From assembly GCF_004340985.1 (NCBI RefSeq), contig NZ_SLYB01000001.1:62001-126000 (forward strand): a stretch of DNA of 64,000 nucleotides. The letters are read 5' to 3'. This document shows positions 47,236 to 55,749 of the stretch, piece by piece. The notes beneath the pieces are model-generated. The model saw nothing but the letters and a program-made list of their open reading frames with translations, was not told the origin of the DNA and made no database searches. The translations under genes and the position numbers were made by a program. How positions within the stretch are numbered: position 1 is the stretch's first letter; each line of letters begins with the position of its first letter. Source of the DNA: Cricetibacter osteomyelitidis (lineage in GTDB: Bacteria > Pseudomonadota > Gammaproteobacteria > Enterobacterales > Pasteurellaceae).

Positions 47236-47830
47236 CGGAAAATGCCAAATCATGACAGGCCACCAACATTGGCAGCTCTAACTGTTGCAAAAGTGCGGTT
47301 AATTTTGCGATATTTTTACTGTCCAACCCGTTGGTGGGTTCATCTAATAACAAAATTTTGGGCCGCATGGCTAATACGCCCGCAAGGGCGGTAAAATTTT
47401 TCTCACCGCCGGATAATAAATTCACCGGACGATCCTGTAAATGTTCAATGCCCAGTTGAACTAAGTGTTGATAGGCGATTTCTTTTGCTTCCCGTTCCGT
47501 TTTTCCCTGATTTTGCGGACCGAATGCCACATCGTCCAACACGGTCGGGCCGAATAATTGATCATCGGGATTTTGAAACAGTAAACCTATTTGCGAACCA
47601 CGGAAGGGTGTAAAATCTTGTTCTGTATGACAGCGTTGATCGAATAATTTAATTTCACCACGATGAATGGGAACAAAGCCGAGTAGGGCGTGCAATAAGG
47701 TGGATTTTCCCGTGCCGATTTCACCGTGTAAAAATACGCGTTCTTGCTCTTGCATACTGAAACTTAAATCATGGATAACGGGGCGATCATCACGTTGTAT
47801 GCTGAGATTATTGACTGAAATTATCTTCAT
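47192..47830 (-). CDS. nikO: Nickel ECF transporter, ATPase subunit
   Basis: ABC ATPase of 212 residues (CbiO type). Walker A GEIGTGKS at 36-43, signature LSGGEKN, Walker B ILLLDEPTNG, and the H-loop His in VACHDLAFS. It powers the NikMQ membrane unit. The name follows from the preserved nikKLMQO order and nimR upstream; cobalt (CbiO) specificity cannot be excluded from the ATPase alone. The ATG overlaps the nikQ stop by 4 bp (ATGA). Confidence 0.9.
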   Translation of the reverse strand: MKIISVNNLSIQRDDRPVIHDLSFSMQEQERVFLHGEIGTGKSTLLHALLGFVPIHRGEIKLFDQRCHTEQDFTPFRGSQIGLLFQNPDDQLFGPTVLDDVAFGPQNQGKTEREAKEIAYQHLVQLGIEHLQDRPVNLLSGGEKNFTALAGVLAMRPKILLLDEPTNGLDSKNIAKLTALLQQLELPMLVACHDLAFSATLADRVIDLPALH

Positions 47831-48471
47831 TTAAATTGAAAACCCCGTGCTTTCAATGCCATTTCTGCTTTTTCGGCTTTCAACATGGCGTGAATTAATA
47901 ATAATACGATGCGCTGAGCATAAACTTTTACTGTGCGACGATCTAATTTGGGTTGGTAACCGCGAGCCCGCATGGCGATGTCCATTTTTCGATTAATTTC
48001 ACCTAATAGGCTGATATAACGCACCGTTAAAATAAATAGCTGGATCAATTTTGACGGTAGCGGCAGTTTGGCGATTGCCTGTACTAAAATCACATCAGTC
48101 ACATTCATTAAACAAAGCCATATTATGAATAAAATCAAATTCATCCGCAAGCTGATTAAAAGTGCCAGACGAATGCCTTCAGGATTAAATCCAATGCCTT
48201 GTCCGCTTATTTTCCAGCTCATTGTCAGCCAAATAAGCAAGGTAAATCCATTGATTGCCAGCCAGCGAAAAAAATAAGGTTTTAATGATTTTTTATTGAA
48301 AATTAAAGTTAGTAATAAGGTGATAATGGCTGCACAATTGAGTCCGATAAGCCAATCAATTTGTTGAATCGCACTGATTGCCAAACCGAAAAGAAAAGCA
48401 TAAACCAACCGCCAATGAGGTTGCAACAATGATAGCAATAAAAAGTGCGGTGAAAAAACGGAAAATTTCAT
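47827..48471 (-). CDS. nikQ: Nickel ECF transporter, transmembrane T subunit
   Basis: 214 residues with about five hydrophobic segments. The two EcfT coupling motifs, short Ala-Arg-Gly helices that bind the ATPase, are seen as AMRARGY and ALKARGF. CbiQ family. Overlaps nikO and nikM by 4 bp each, indicating a tightly coupled operon. A USS at about 48444 encodes SPHFLL near the start. Confidence 0.9.
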   Translation of the reverse strand: MKFSVFSPHFLLLSLLQPHWRLVYAFLFGLAISAIQQIDWLIGLNCAAIITLLLTLIFNKKSLKPYFFRWLAINGFTLLIWLTMSWKISGQGIGFNPEGIRLALLISLRMNLILFIIWLCLMNVTDVILVQAIAKLPLPSKLIQLFILTVRYISLLGEINRKMDIAMRARGYQPKLDRRTVKVYAQRIVLLLIHAMLKAEKAEMALKARGFQFK

Positions 48472-49079
48472 ACGGTTTGTATAAAGGCTTTAGGATACAT
48501 TTTTGTCAGCGAGAAAATGATCCCTACACTGATTAAGCTGTCCATTACAAATACCGGTAAATGGGAAATCAGCAATAAACCGATTAAATCATAATAACTT
48601 TTCCCGCCGTCAAACGCCAATACGAGCGATGCCAATAAGCCGGCACCGCCGACACCGATTACACCGGCACCGATTCCGGCTAAAAGTTGTTGCAGGCGGG
48701 AAAAGCCATTTTGTATTTTTGTTCGGAATAAATAATGCACAGCGACCGCAGGTAATGCCATTACGCATAAATTTACGCCCAAGACGGCAAATCCGCCAAA
48801 GGAAAAGAGCAGTAGTTGTAGCAACAGTGCGATAATAAATGCGGGAAAAACCGCCCAACCGAGAAATAGTCCGGCAATACCGTTTAAAATCAGATGCACA
48901 CTGCCAATACCCACTGGCACATGAATAGTACCCGCAACAAAAAATGCTGCCGCAAATAATGCGGTGAGCGGTAGCTGCTGTTGGTTAATTTTGCGTAATC
49001 CTATTGCAATGCCGACAACGGCAATCACCGCACCGGTGAGCAAGGTAGCGGAATGTAAGACGCCTTCAGACAAGTGCAT
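48468..49079 (-). CDS. nikM: Nickel ECF transporter, substrate-binding membrane subunit
   Basis: 203 residues, six or seven hydrophobic segments, CbiM/NikM family. The N-terminus MHLSEGVLH carries His2, whose backbone and side chain bind Ni2+ or Co2+ in the family; this supports the start choice. Later motifs include VPVGIGSVHLILNGIAG, with the metal-site His in the GSVH segment. nikL lies 8 bp upstream, nikQ overlaps by 4 bp. Confidence 0.92.
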   Translation of the reverse strand: MHLSEGVLHSATLLTGAVIAVVGIAIGLRKINQQQLPLTALFAAAFFVAGTIHVPVGIGSVHLILNGIAGLFLGWAVFPAFIIALLLQLLLFSFGGFAVLGVNLCVMALPAVAVHYLFRTKIQNGFSRLQQLLAGIGAGVIGVGGAGLLASLVLAFDGGKSYYDLIGLLLISHLPVFVMDSLISVGIIFSLTKMYPKAFIQTV

Positions 49080-49087
49080 AATTACTC

Positions 49088-49570
49088 CTACTTTTGTTTG
49101 CGGGCGCCAAGTTCTTGTTTGGCACTAAACCAAGCCCATAAACCAAATAAACCCACAATATATCCCAGTCCGCCGATAACATCCCGCCAATAAATTTTAT
49201 CTTTCAGTTGAGCGATATCTTCGCGAATTAAGGTTAGATCCATTGTGGATTTCGGGGAAGAGGACAACTTGTCCGCCACAATATTCACGCGATGACCTTC
49301 TTCACCTTCCACAACGATTTTGACGATGCCTTCACCTTGAAAATTCAGTGAAAAACGACCGCTCTTATCGGTTTTTCCGCTAATGACGGGTTCCTTACTT
49401 CCATTGACATAGGCTTCCACATAGGTTTCTGCCGCCGGTGTCATATCGGAATAATAAGCCTTTCCGGTAATGGTGTTGCCGTCAAATTGAGCGGTTGCAT
49501 ATAGGGCGTGAGCTGATACATTACCGCTAAATAGCATAAAAAGTGCGGTCAAAAAAACTAATTTTTTCAT
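49088..49570 (-). CDS. nikL: Nickel ECF transporter accessory protein NikL
   Basis: 160 residues: signal peptide about 1-20 (a USS at 49541-49549 encodes FLTALF), a periplasmic transthyretin/carboxypeptidase-regulatory-like beta domain (GKAYYSDMTPAAETYVEAYVNG in parts, SGRFSLNFQGEG), a coiled segment and one C-terminal membrane helix about 137-152. NikL-type proteins assist NikM in some Pasteurellaceae nickel systems. Its ATG overlaps the nikK stop by one base (TAATG). Confidence 0.87.
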   Translation of the reverse strand: MKKLVFLTALFMLFSGNVSAHALYATAQFDGNTITGKAYYSDMTPAAETYVEAYVNGSKEPVISGKTDKSGRFSLNFQGEGIVKIVVEGEEGHRVNIVADKLSSSPKSTMDLTLIREDIAQLKDKIYWRDVIGGLGYIVGLFGLWAWFSAKQELGARKQK

Positions 49571-50250
49571 TATTTCACATCAAAGGTTAGCATATATTCA
49601 ATAGAGCGGCTGTCATAATCCGTTGTTTTTACCGCTTCTTCAAACTCGGCCCACACTTTATTATAGCCTTGCGTCGGTGTAAATTCGGCAATACCTTGTG
49701 CGTTAGTGAGATTAAACGGATGATCTTCGCCCACTCCCACTTTAATACCTTCCACCGGTTTGCCGTTATGTAAGACTAAAATTTGCAGCGGCTTTCCTGC
49801 CTGCGGTTTGGTTTGTGGTACGAGTTCATAAGGTTGATTATGTGCTTTTAGTGCCTCATCGTTCCATTGTAAAATCCCTTTTCCCATTTTTAACGGATTT
49901 ACGCTGAATTCTGCCGTAGGTTCTTGCTGTTTGGTTTTTTCCGCATAACGACCGTTTGGCAATTTTGACCAAACGCCATTATCAAATTGCAAAAAAACAA
50001 TGGATGTTTCGGGGGCGGAAAAATAAGCTTCACCTGCGTTAAATTGCGGTTGAATATCAGTGAATTGCCCTTTAGGGGATAATGCTTGAATGGACTTGAG
50101 TTTATGCTCGGGATAACTTTCCGTTTCTTCATGGCCGAATTTTACTACATATCGATCTGCCTGTTCTTTCACCGGCTCCAGCCAAACATTATGGGCATTT
50201 GCCGTACAGCTTAATAACAATAATGAAAGTGCGGTTAGTTTTAACTTCAT
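49570..50250 (-). CDS. nikK: Nickel ECF transporter periplasmic component NikK (DUF4198)
   Basis: 226 residues with signal peptide about 1-19 (ending ANA; a USS at 50227-50235 encodes LTALS). The DUF4198 pattern begins HNVWLEPVKEQADRYVVKFGHEE in parts, where the first mature residues include the His that likely binds metal. Putative periplasmic nickel-binding protein. First gene of nikKLMQO, transcribed from the MerR-type promoter at 50288-50318. Ribosome site AAGGAGAAG. Confidence 0.87.
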   Translation of the reverse strand: MKLKLTALSLLLLSCTANAHNVWLEPVKEQADRYVVKFGHEETESYPEHKLKSIQALSPKGQFTDIQPQFNAGEAYFSAPETSIVFLQFDNGVWSKLPNGRYAEKTKQQEPTAEFSVNPLKMGKGILQWNDEALKAHNQPYELVPQTKPQAGKPLQILVLHNGKPVEGIKVGVGEDHPFNLTNAQGIAEFTPTQGYNKVWAEFEEAVKTTDYDSRSIEYMLTFDVK

Positions 50251-50287
50251 TTTTGCTTCTCCTTGCTATTGTTTAAAATGCCTAGTT

Positions 50288-50318
50288 ATCATAAAATATG
50301 AAGTAACTTTAGGGTCAA
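50288..50318 (-). promoter_or_regulatory. MerR-type promoter of nikKLMQO (NimR operator)
   Basis: On the minus strand TTGACC (-35, complement of 50313-50318) is separated by exactly 19 bp from TATGAT (-10, complement of 50288-50293). Overlong 19-bp spacers are the hallmark of promoters twisted open by MerR-family activators. The spacer centre holds the small palindrome AAGT-T-ACTT. The nimR start is 39 bp away on the other strand. Confidence 0.85.
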
Positions 50319-50356
50319 GGAAAATATTTGAAAAACGTGAACAAGATCAAAAAAAT

Positions 50357-50764
50357 ATGAAAATAGGTCAATTAGCAAAAGCGGTGGGCTGCACGGTGGA
50401 AACGATCCGTTTTTATGAAAAACAAGGATTGTTATCCCATGCCGAACGAACAAACGGTAATTTTCGGGTATATAACAATGCACATTTACAACAGCTGTCT
50501 TTTATTTGTTATTGCCGAACGCTGGATATTTCATTGAATGAAATTAAGATGTTGATTAATTTGGATAAAGCTCCGAAAAATCAATCAAAAGAGATCAACG
50601 AATTATTGGATCGTCATATTAAAGACGTGGCAAAACGGATTCACGAACTGGATCATTTGCGTCAACAATTGATCCGGCTTAAAGGAAAATTTAAAGATAG
50701 CGACGGTGCGGATAATTTAATGAAAACCCTATTGCAGCACAGCGGCAGTTTTGTGAAAATTTAA
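50357..50764 (+). CDS. nimR: MerR-family nickel-responsive regulator NimR
   Basis: 135 residues. Winged helix-turn-helix MKIGQLAKAVGCTVETIRFYEKQGLL, written here in parts as KIGQLAKAVGC and TVETIRFYEKQGLL, followed by the second helix pair and a long dimerisation coiled coil ending LRQQLIRLKGKF. Unlike ZntR, CueR or CadR it has no Cys in the C-terminal metal loop; His and Asp residues there (QHSG, DSDGAD) may bind Ni2+. NimR was described in H. influenzae as activator of the nikKLMQO operon, and it lies divergent to that operon here, too. Confidence 0.88.
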   Translation: MKIGQLAKAVGCTVETIRFYEKQGLLSHAERTNGNFRVYNNAHLQQLSFICYCRTLDISLNEIKMLINLDKAPKNQSKEINELLDRHIKDVAKRIHELDHLRQQLIRLKGKFKDSDGADNLMKTLLQHSGSFVKI

Positions 50765-51099
50765 ATACAGCCGCCACAGCTGCCGCAACGCCAATCTTCC
50801 TTATTTACCGCTTGGTAAAATTGAAGCATAGTTTCTTCTTCCAAAGGAATATCCGCTTTAATGAACAAATCACTCAACCATTCCACGTTTTGCAGGATCC
50901 AATCGTCTTCCGTTAAACCTTCGCGGAATAATTCATCATCGGGATCCATGAAGTTATAAATGCCGTTGGTTCCCATATCATGTTCGCGTTGCTCTTCGGG
51001 CAACTCAAGAGCGGTGCCATTGTATGAAATTTCCCAATGTCCCAAACAAAGCGTATTGCCTTGCGAGGTCCAGCGGGCGGTAAACGGGTTTGACATCAT
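50761..51099 (-). CDS. Small conserved hypothetical protein with Cys-rich tail
   Basis: 112 residues, acidic, no signal peptide or membrane helix. It contains LCLGHWEISYNGTALELPEEQREHDMGTNGIYNF in parts and ends CGSCGGCI, three Cys in a CxxCxxC spacing that suggests metal or Fe-S binding. I do not recognise a named family. Start could be ATG 51099 or the next ATG at 51096. It is convergent with nimR, with the last 4 bp overlapping, and divergent to nothing obvious upstream. Its place next to the nickel genes hints at a metal link only by proximity. Confidence 0.75.
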   Translation of the reverse strand: MMSNPFTARWTSQGNTLCLGHWEISYNGTALELPEEQREHDMGTNGIYNFMDPDDELFREGLTEDDWILQNVEWLSDLFIKADIPLEEETMLQFYQAVNKEDWRCGSCGGCI

Positions 51100-51199
51100 A
51101 ATTTCTCAATTTATTCCAATAATGCGGTTATTGTATGCCTTTCAAATGAAAAGACCATACAAAAATCGGGGTAAATATTTACTGAAAAATGACCGCACT

Positions 51200-52066
51200 T
51201 TAGGCTTTCGGTGCGTAACGAATTAATCCTTCCTGCTGGGTTGTAGCAATTAAATGCCCCTGACGATCAAAAATCTGTCCGCGAGCCAATCCGCGTCCGC
51301 CATAGGCGTTATTGCTTTCCAAGGCATAAAGTAACCAATCATTCAAATCAAATTCCCGATGAAACCAAATAGAATGGTCAATGGTCGCCACTTTCATACC
51401 GGTTTGTAAAAAACCGACGGAATGCGGATGTAGTGAGGTTAAGAGCGGATGAAAATCCGAAAAATATGCTAATAGACATTTTTGAATTTTTTGATCTAAA
51501 GGAACGCTACCGTTTGCTTTCACCCAGGCAAATTGTTCCGGCGGTAGTGCAGAGCCTTGGAACGGATTGTTCATATACTTGGTGCGAATATCAAAAGGGC
51601 GTTCTGCTGTGAATTTATCCCGCACCATTTCGGGAATTAATGGTGCCATTTTTTGTAGCACCGCACTCTCAGAAAGAAATTCATCGGCAGCAGCCACTTG
51701 CGGCATCACACTTTGATGCTCGAAGCCGTTTTCCGGTACTTGAAACGATGCCGTTACATGGCAAATCGCATCTTTATGCTGAATTGCTTTGATACGATAA
51801 GCGGTGAAATTTCTGCCTTCCCGCAACGTTTCCACATCGTAAATAATCGGATGCTGAGAATCTCCCGGAGAGAGAAAATAAGCATGACAGGAATGTAAAA
51901 GTCGATCTTGTGGTACAACTTGCTGAGCTGCGGATAAAGCTTGTGCCACTACTTGACCGCCGAACACTTGACGAAATCCAAGATCTTGGCTGCTTCCGCG
52001 AAAAAGTAAATCATCAAGTTTTTCTAATTTCAATAATTGAATAAGATTGTTTAAAACATCAGACAT
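51200..52066 (-). CDS. tesB: Acyl-CoA thioesterase II
   Basis: Double-hotdog thioesterase that hydrolyses medium and long acyl-CoAs. 288 residues, close to E. coli TesB. N-terminal LFRGSSQDLGFRQVFGGQVVAQAL in parts; the second hotdog has ATIDHSIWFHREFDLNDWLLY and the C-terminal active-site stretch GRGLARGQIFDRQGHLIATTQQEGLIR in parts, with the conserved Gln. Monocistronic; the 100 bp before the small hypothetical gene carry a USS (about 51191) but no strong terminator. Confidence 0.94.
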   Translation of the reverse strand: MSDVLNNLIQLLKLEKLDDLLFRGSSQDLGFRQVFGGQVVAQALSAAQQVVPQDRLLHSCHAYFLSPGDSQHPIIYDVETLREGRNFTAYRIKAIQHKDAICHVTASFQVPENGFEHQSVMPQVAAADEFLSESAVLQKMAPLIPEMVRDKFTAERPFDIRTKYMNNPFQGSALPPEQFAWVKANGSVPLDQKIQKCLLAYFSDFHPLLTSLHPHSVGFLQTGMKVATIDHSIWFHREFDLNDWLLYALESNNAYGGRGLARGQIFDRQGHLIATTQQEGLIRYAPKA

Positions 52067-52282
52067 TATCGTATTCCTTTTAGTGCCGTTGAGTTCACAT
52101 ATTATAAAGCGTATTTTGAGCTGATAAAAGCCTGTATCGGTTATATAACTTTAAGGTAAATAACGCCATTTGGGCAGAGCATTGGAGTATTGTGGATTAT
52201 TGGCGGATGTATTATTTCATTGAAATTAGGGAAATAACCACAGATAATAGTTCATCAAATTTTTGAAAATTTAACCGCACTT

Positions 52283-54307
52283 ATGAAAACATCAAAACCT
52301 TTTAAATTACATTCTGATTTTAAACCGTCCGGCGATCAGCCGCAGGCGATTGAAAAACTTATCGAAGGCTTGAATGACGGGCTGGCTCATCAAACCTTGC
52401 TCGGGGTAACGGGATCGGGCAAGACCTTTACTATCGCCAATGTGATCGCCCGGCTCAACCGACCGGCAATGCTGCTTGCACCGAATAAGACCCTTGCCGC
52501 TCAACTTTATGCGGAAATGAAAGCGTTTTTTCCGGAAAATGCGGTAGAGTATTTCGTCTCTTACTATGATTACTATCAACCGGAAGCCTATGTACCGGCA
52601 AGCGATACTTTTATTGAAAAAGATGCATCCGTCAATGACCAAATCGAACAAATGCGGTTATCTGCCACCAAATCTTTTCTGGAACGCCGTGATACTATCG
52701 TGGTAGCTTCCGTGTCTGCCATTTACGGTTTGGGCGATCCCGATTCTTATTTGAAAATGATGTTGCATTTGCAGCAAGGGGCGATTATCAATCAGCGGCA
52801 GATTTTGGCTCAGTTGGCAGAGCTGCAATATACCCGCAACGATCAGGCTTTTCAACGGGGCACATTCCGCGTACGGGGCGAGATTATTGATATTTTCCCG
52901 GCGGAATCGGATGATAAAGCTATTCGGGTGGAATTATTTGATGATGAAATTGAGCGATTGGTGATTTTTGACCCGCTTACAGGAGCGAATTTTGGTTCTG
53001 TGCCGCGTTTTACTGTTTATCCGAAAACCCACTATGTCACCCCCAGAGAACGGATTTTAGATGCTATCGAACAAATCAAAGCAGAACTGGCGGAACGACG
53101 GGAATATTTATTGAAAAATAATAAATTGCTGGAAGAGCAACGCATTACCCAACGTACTCAATTTGATATCGAAATGATGAATGAACTGGGCTATTGTTCC
53201 GGTATCGAAAATTATTCCCGCTATTTATCGGGCAGAAATGAAGGCGAACCGCCGCCGACGTTGTTTGATTATATGCCGAGCGATGCCCTGCTGATTATTG
53301 ATGAATCCCACGTCACCGTGCCGCAAATCGGCGGTATGTACCGTGGTGACCGTTCTCGTAAAGAAACGCTGGTGGAATACGGCTTCCGTTTGCCGTCCGC
53401 TTTGGATAACCGCCCGTTGCGTTTTGAAGAATTTGAACGCCTTGCACCGCAAACCGTTTATGTGTCTGCTACGCCGGGACCTTATGAACTGGAACATTCC
53501 GGCGGTGAGGTTATTGATCAAGTGGTGCGGCCAACAGGCTTGTTGGATCCCGAAATTGAAGTACGCCCTGTGATGACCCAAGTGGATGATTTATTATCGG
53601 AAATCCGTCAAAGAGCGGAGCAAAACGAGCGGGTTCTGGTGACTACGCTCACCAAACGAATGGCGGAAGATCTTACGGATTATTTGGAAGAACACGCTGT
53701 CCGCGTACGTTATCTACATTCCGATATTGATACTGTGGAACGGGTGGAAATTATCCGTGATTTGCGTTTGGGTGAATTTGATGTATTGGTGGGTATCAAC
53801 TTGCTGCGTGAAGGTTTGGATATGCCGGAAGTGTCGTTAGTCGCCATTTTAGATGCGGACAAAGAAGGCTTCCTGCGTTCCGAACGGTCACTGATCCAAA
53901 CTATCGGCCGTGCGGCTCGAAATTTGAAAGGGAAAGCCATTTTATACGGCGATACCGTTACCAAATCAATGGAAAAAGCCATTAATGAAACCCAACGCCG
54001 CCGCGAAAAACAAATGAAATACAACGAAGAATACGGCATTATACCGCAAGCGTTGAATAAAAAAGTAGGTGAACTGTTAGATATCGGACAAGGTTCGGGT
54101 TATAAATCGAAAGGTAAAGCTAAAACAAAAACTGTGGCAGAACCTACCGCACTTTATGCAGCAAAAAGTCCGAAAGAGCTACAAAAACAAATTAAACGGC
54201 TCGAACAGCAAATGTACAAAGCCGCACAAGATTTGGAATTCGAACAGGCAGCCGCGTTACGGGATCAACTGCATTTATTACGAGAGCAGTTTGCATTGAG
54301 TGAATGA
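52283..54307 (+). CDS. uvrB: Excinuclease ABC subunit B
   Basis: Damage-verifying helicase-like subunit of nucleotide excision repair. 674 residues. Walker [11 protein letters not shown], the beta-hairpin [18 protein letters not shown], and motif [15 protein letters not shown]; the C-terminal UVR motif ([22 protein letters not shown] in parts) binds UvrC. The start is fixed by alignment to [17 protein letters not shown]. Unusually, a USS occupies the nine bases before the ATG (52274-52282) and no good ribosome site is visible. I do not find a convincing LexA box in the 216-bp upstream gap. Confidence 0.97.
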   Translation: MKTSKPFKLHSDFKPSGDQPQAIEKLIEGLNDGLAHQTLLGVTGSGKTFTIANVIARLNRPAMLLAPNKTLAAQLYAEMKAFFPENAVEYFVSYYDYYQPEAYVPASDTFIEKDASVNDQIEQMRLSATKSFLERRDTIVVASVSAIYGLGDPDSYLKMMLHLQQGAIINQRQILAQLAELQYTRNDQAFQRGTFRVRGEIIDIFPAESDDKAIRVELFDDEIERLVIFDPLTGANFGSVPRFTVYPKTHYVTPRERILDAIEQIKAELAERREYLLKNNKLLEEQRITQRTQFDIEMMNELGYCSGIENYSRYLSGRNEGEPPPTLFDYMPSDALLIIDESHVTVPQIGGMYRGDRSRKETLVEYGFRLPSALDNRPLRFEEFERLAPQTVYVSATPGPYELEHSGGEVIDQVVRPTGLLDPEIEVRPVMTQVDDLLSEIRQRAEQNERVLVTTLTKRMAEDLTDYLEEHAVRVRYLHSDIDTVERVEIIRDLRLGEFDVLVGINLLREGLDMPEVSLVAILDADKEGFLRSERSLIQTIGRAARNLKGKAILYGDTVTKSMEKAINETQRRREKQMKYNEEYGIIPQALNKKVGELLDIGQGSGYKSKGKAKTKTVAEPTALYAAKSPKELQKQIKRLEQQMYKAAQDLEFEQAAALRDQLHLLREQFALSE

Positions 54308-54315
54308 TAAATAAA

Positions 54316-54345
54316 AAAGAGCGGTTATTTTCAACCGCTCTTTGC
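54316..54345. terminator. Bidirectional terminator between uvrB and fabB
   Basis: AAAGAGCGGTT (54316-54326) pairs with AACCGCTCTTT (54333-54343), 11-bp stem, loop of 6, A-run before and TTTGCTTTT after. The arms are one change away from a USS (AAGAGCGGT instead of AAGTGCGGT). Confidence 0.88.
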
Positions 54346-54351
54346 TTTTAA

Positions 54352-55572
54352 TTAACCTTGATATTTCTTAAATACCAACGTTGCGTTTGTGCCGCCAAAG
54401 CCGAAGCTGTTTGACATTACGGTGGTTAAGCCTGCGTTTTCAACCAATTTGGTTTGGATGTTGCAGCCTTCCGCTTGTTCGTCTAGTTGATCGATATTAA
54501 TGCTTGGTGCGATAAAATCATTTTCTAACATTAATAACGTATAGATTGCTTCATGTGCACCTGCCGCCCCCAATGAGTGGCCGGTCATTGATTTGGTGGA
54601 AGAAATTGGTGGTATTTTGTCGCCGAATACGGCTTTAATTGCACCTAATTCTTTTACATCACCTACCGGAGTTGAAGTACCGTGTACGTTTAAGTAATCG
54701 ATCGGAGTATTTACGTTGGCTAATGCCTGTTTCATACAACGTTCCGCACCTTCACCGCTTGGGGCAACCATGTCATAACCGTCGGAGGTCGCACCGTAGC
54801 CGATGATTTCTGCGTAAATTTTAGCACCGCGAGCAAGAGCATGTTCTAATTCTTCTACGACAACCACACCGCCGCCACCAGCAATGACGAAACCGTCGCG
54901 GTTTGCGTCGTAAGCACGAGATGCTTTTTTCGGCGTGTCATTGTATTTGGTGGAAACCGCACCCATGGCATCAAATTCGGAAGCACATTCCCAACCTAAT
55001 TCTTCCGCACCGCCGGCAAATACAACATCTTGTTTGCCTAATTGGATTAATTCCCAAGCGTGACCGATACAGTGTGCGGATGTGGCACAAGCCGAACTGA
55101 TACTATAGTTGACACCACGGATTTTGTAAGGGGTTGCTAAACAAGCAGAAACGCTGGATGCCATTGTTTTGGTTACGGCATAAGGACCAATAGCTTTTAC
55201 ACCGCGTGGCCCGCGAGCCGCATCACAAGCGATTAACTGACTATGAGCAGAACCTGTACCCGCACCGATGATCAAACCGGTGCGATCGTTAGATACTTGA
55301 TCTTCGGTCAAACCGGAATCTTCGATAGCTTCACGCATTGAAAGATAAGCATAAGCCGCGGCATCGCCCATAAAACGATACACTTTACGGTCAATATGAT
55401 CTGCCGGATTCAATTTAATTGTGCCGGCAATTTGGCTACGCATGCCCATTTCAATAAATTCAGGTACGGTTTCGATACCGGATTTACCAGCTTTTAATGA
55501 TTCCAAGACTTCTTGTTTGTTGTTACCGATACTTGAGATCACCCCAAAGCCTGTAATAACCGCTCTTTTCAT
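54352..55572 (-). CDS. fabB: 3-Oxoacyl-ACP synthase I (KAS I)
   Basis: Condensing enzyme of type II fatty-acid synthesis, essential for unsaturated acyl chains. 406 residues, same as E. coli FabB. Thiolase fold with nucleophile Cys in [10 protein letters not shown], His in [11 protein letters not shown] and His in [14 protein letters not shown]-terminal [18 protein letters not shown] FabR-like palindrome lies 34-51 bp upstream of the start. Convergent with uvrB. Confidence 0.97.
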   Translation of the reverse strand: MKRAVITGFGVISSIGNNKQEVLESLKAGKSGIETVPEFIEMGMRSQIAGTIKLNPADHIDRKVYRFMGDAAAYAYLSMREAIEDSGLTEDQVSNDRTGLIIGAGTGSAHSQLIACDAARGPRGVKAIGPYAVTKTMASSVSACLATPYKIRGVNYSISSACATSAHCIGHAWELIQLGKQDVVFAGGAEELGWECASEFDAMGAVSTKYNDTPKKASRAYDANRDGFVIAGGGGVVVVEELEHALARGAKIYAEIIGYGATSDGYDMVAPSGEGAERCMKQALANVNTPIDYLNVHGTSTPVGDVKELGAIKAVFGDKIPPISSTKSMTGHSLGAAGAHEAIYTLLMLENDFIAPSINIDQLDEQAEGCNIQTKLVENAGLTTVMSNSFGFGGTNATLVFKKYQG

Positions 55573-55605
55573 ATTTTATTCCTTACTTTATTAAAAGAAA
55601 ATTTC

Positions 55606-55623
55606 AACTTACATCTGTACGCT
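55606..55623 (-). promoter_or_regulatory. FabR-like operator upstream of fabB
   Basis: AACTTACA-TC-TGTACGCT fits the FabR palindrome AGCGTACA-N2-TGTACGCT at all 8 bases of one half and 6 of 8 of the other. FabR represses fabA and fabB in E. coli in response to unsaturated acyl chains. Position 34-51 bp before the fabB ATG is suitable. Regulation here is inferred. Confidence 0.55.
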
Positions 55624-55749
55624 GGCGTTACCATACTATAAAAAAATAATAATGCAAGTATTAATTTTAATGTGGGACCAGTGTATAAAGAAAAAACTTG
55701 GCGTATTATAATACTAACCACATTGAAAAGACAGATGAGAAAAAGCAAA

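Noticed and set aside
52130-52146. CTGTATCGGTTATATA upstream of uvrB as a LexA box
   Set aside because: Only the left CTGT half fits (about 7 of 16 positions); the right half lacks ACAG.
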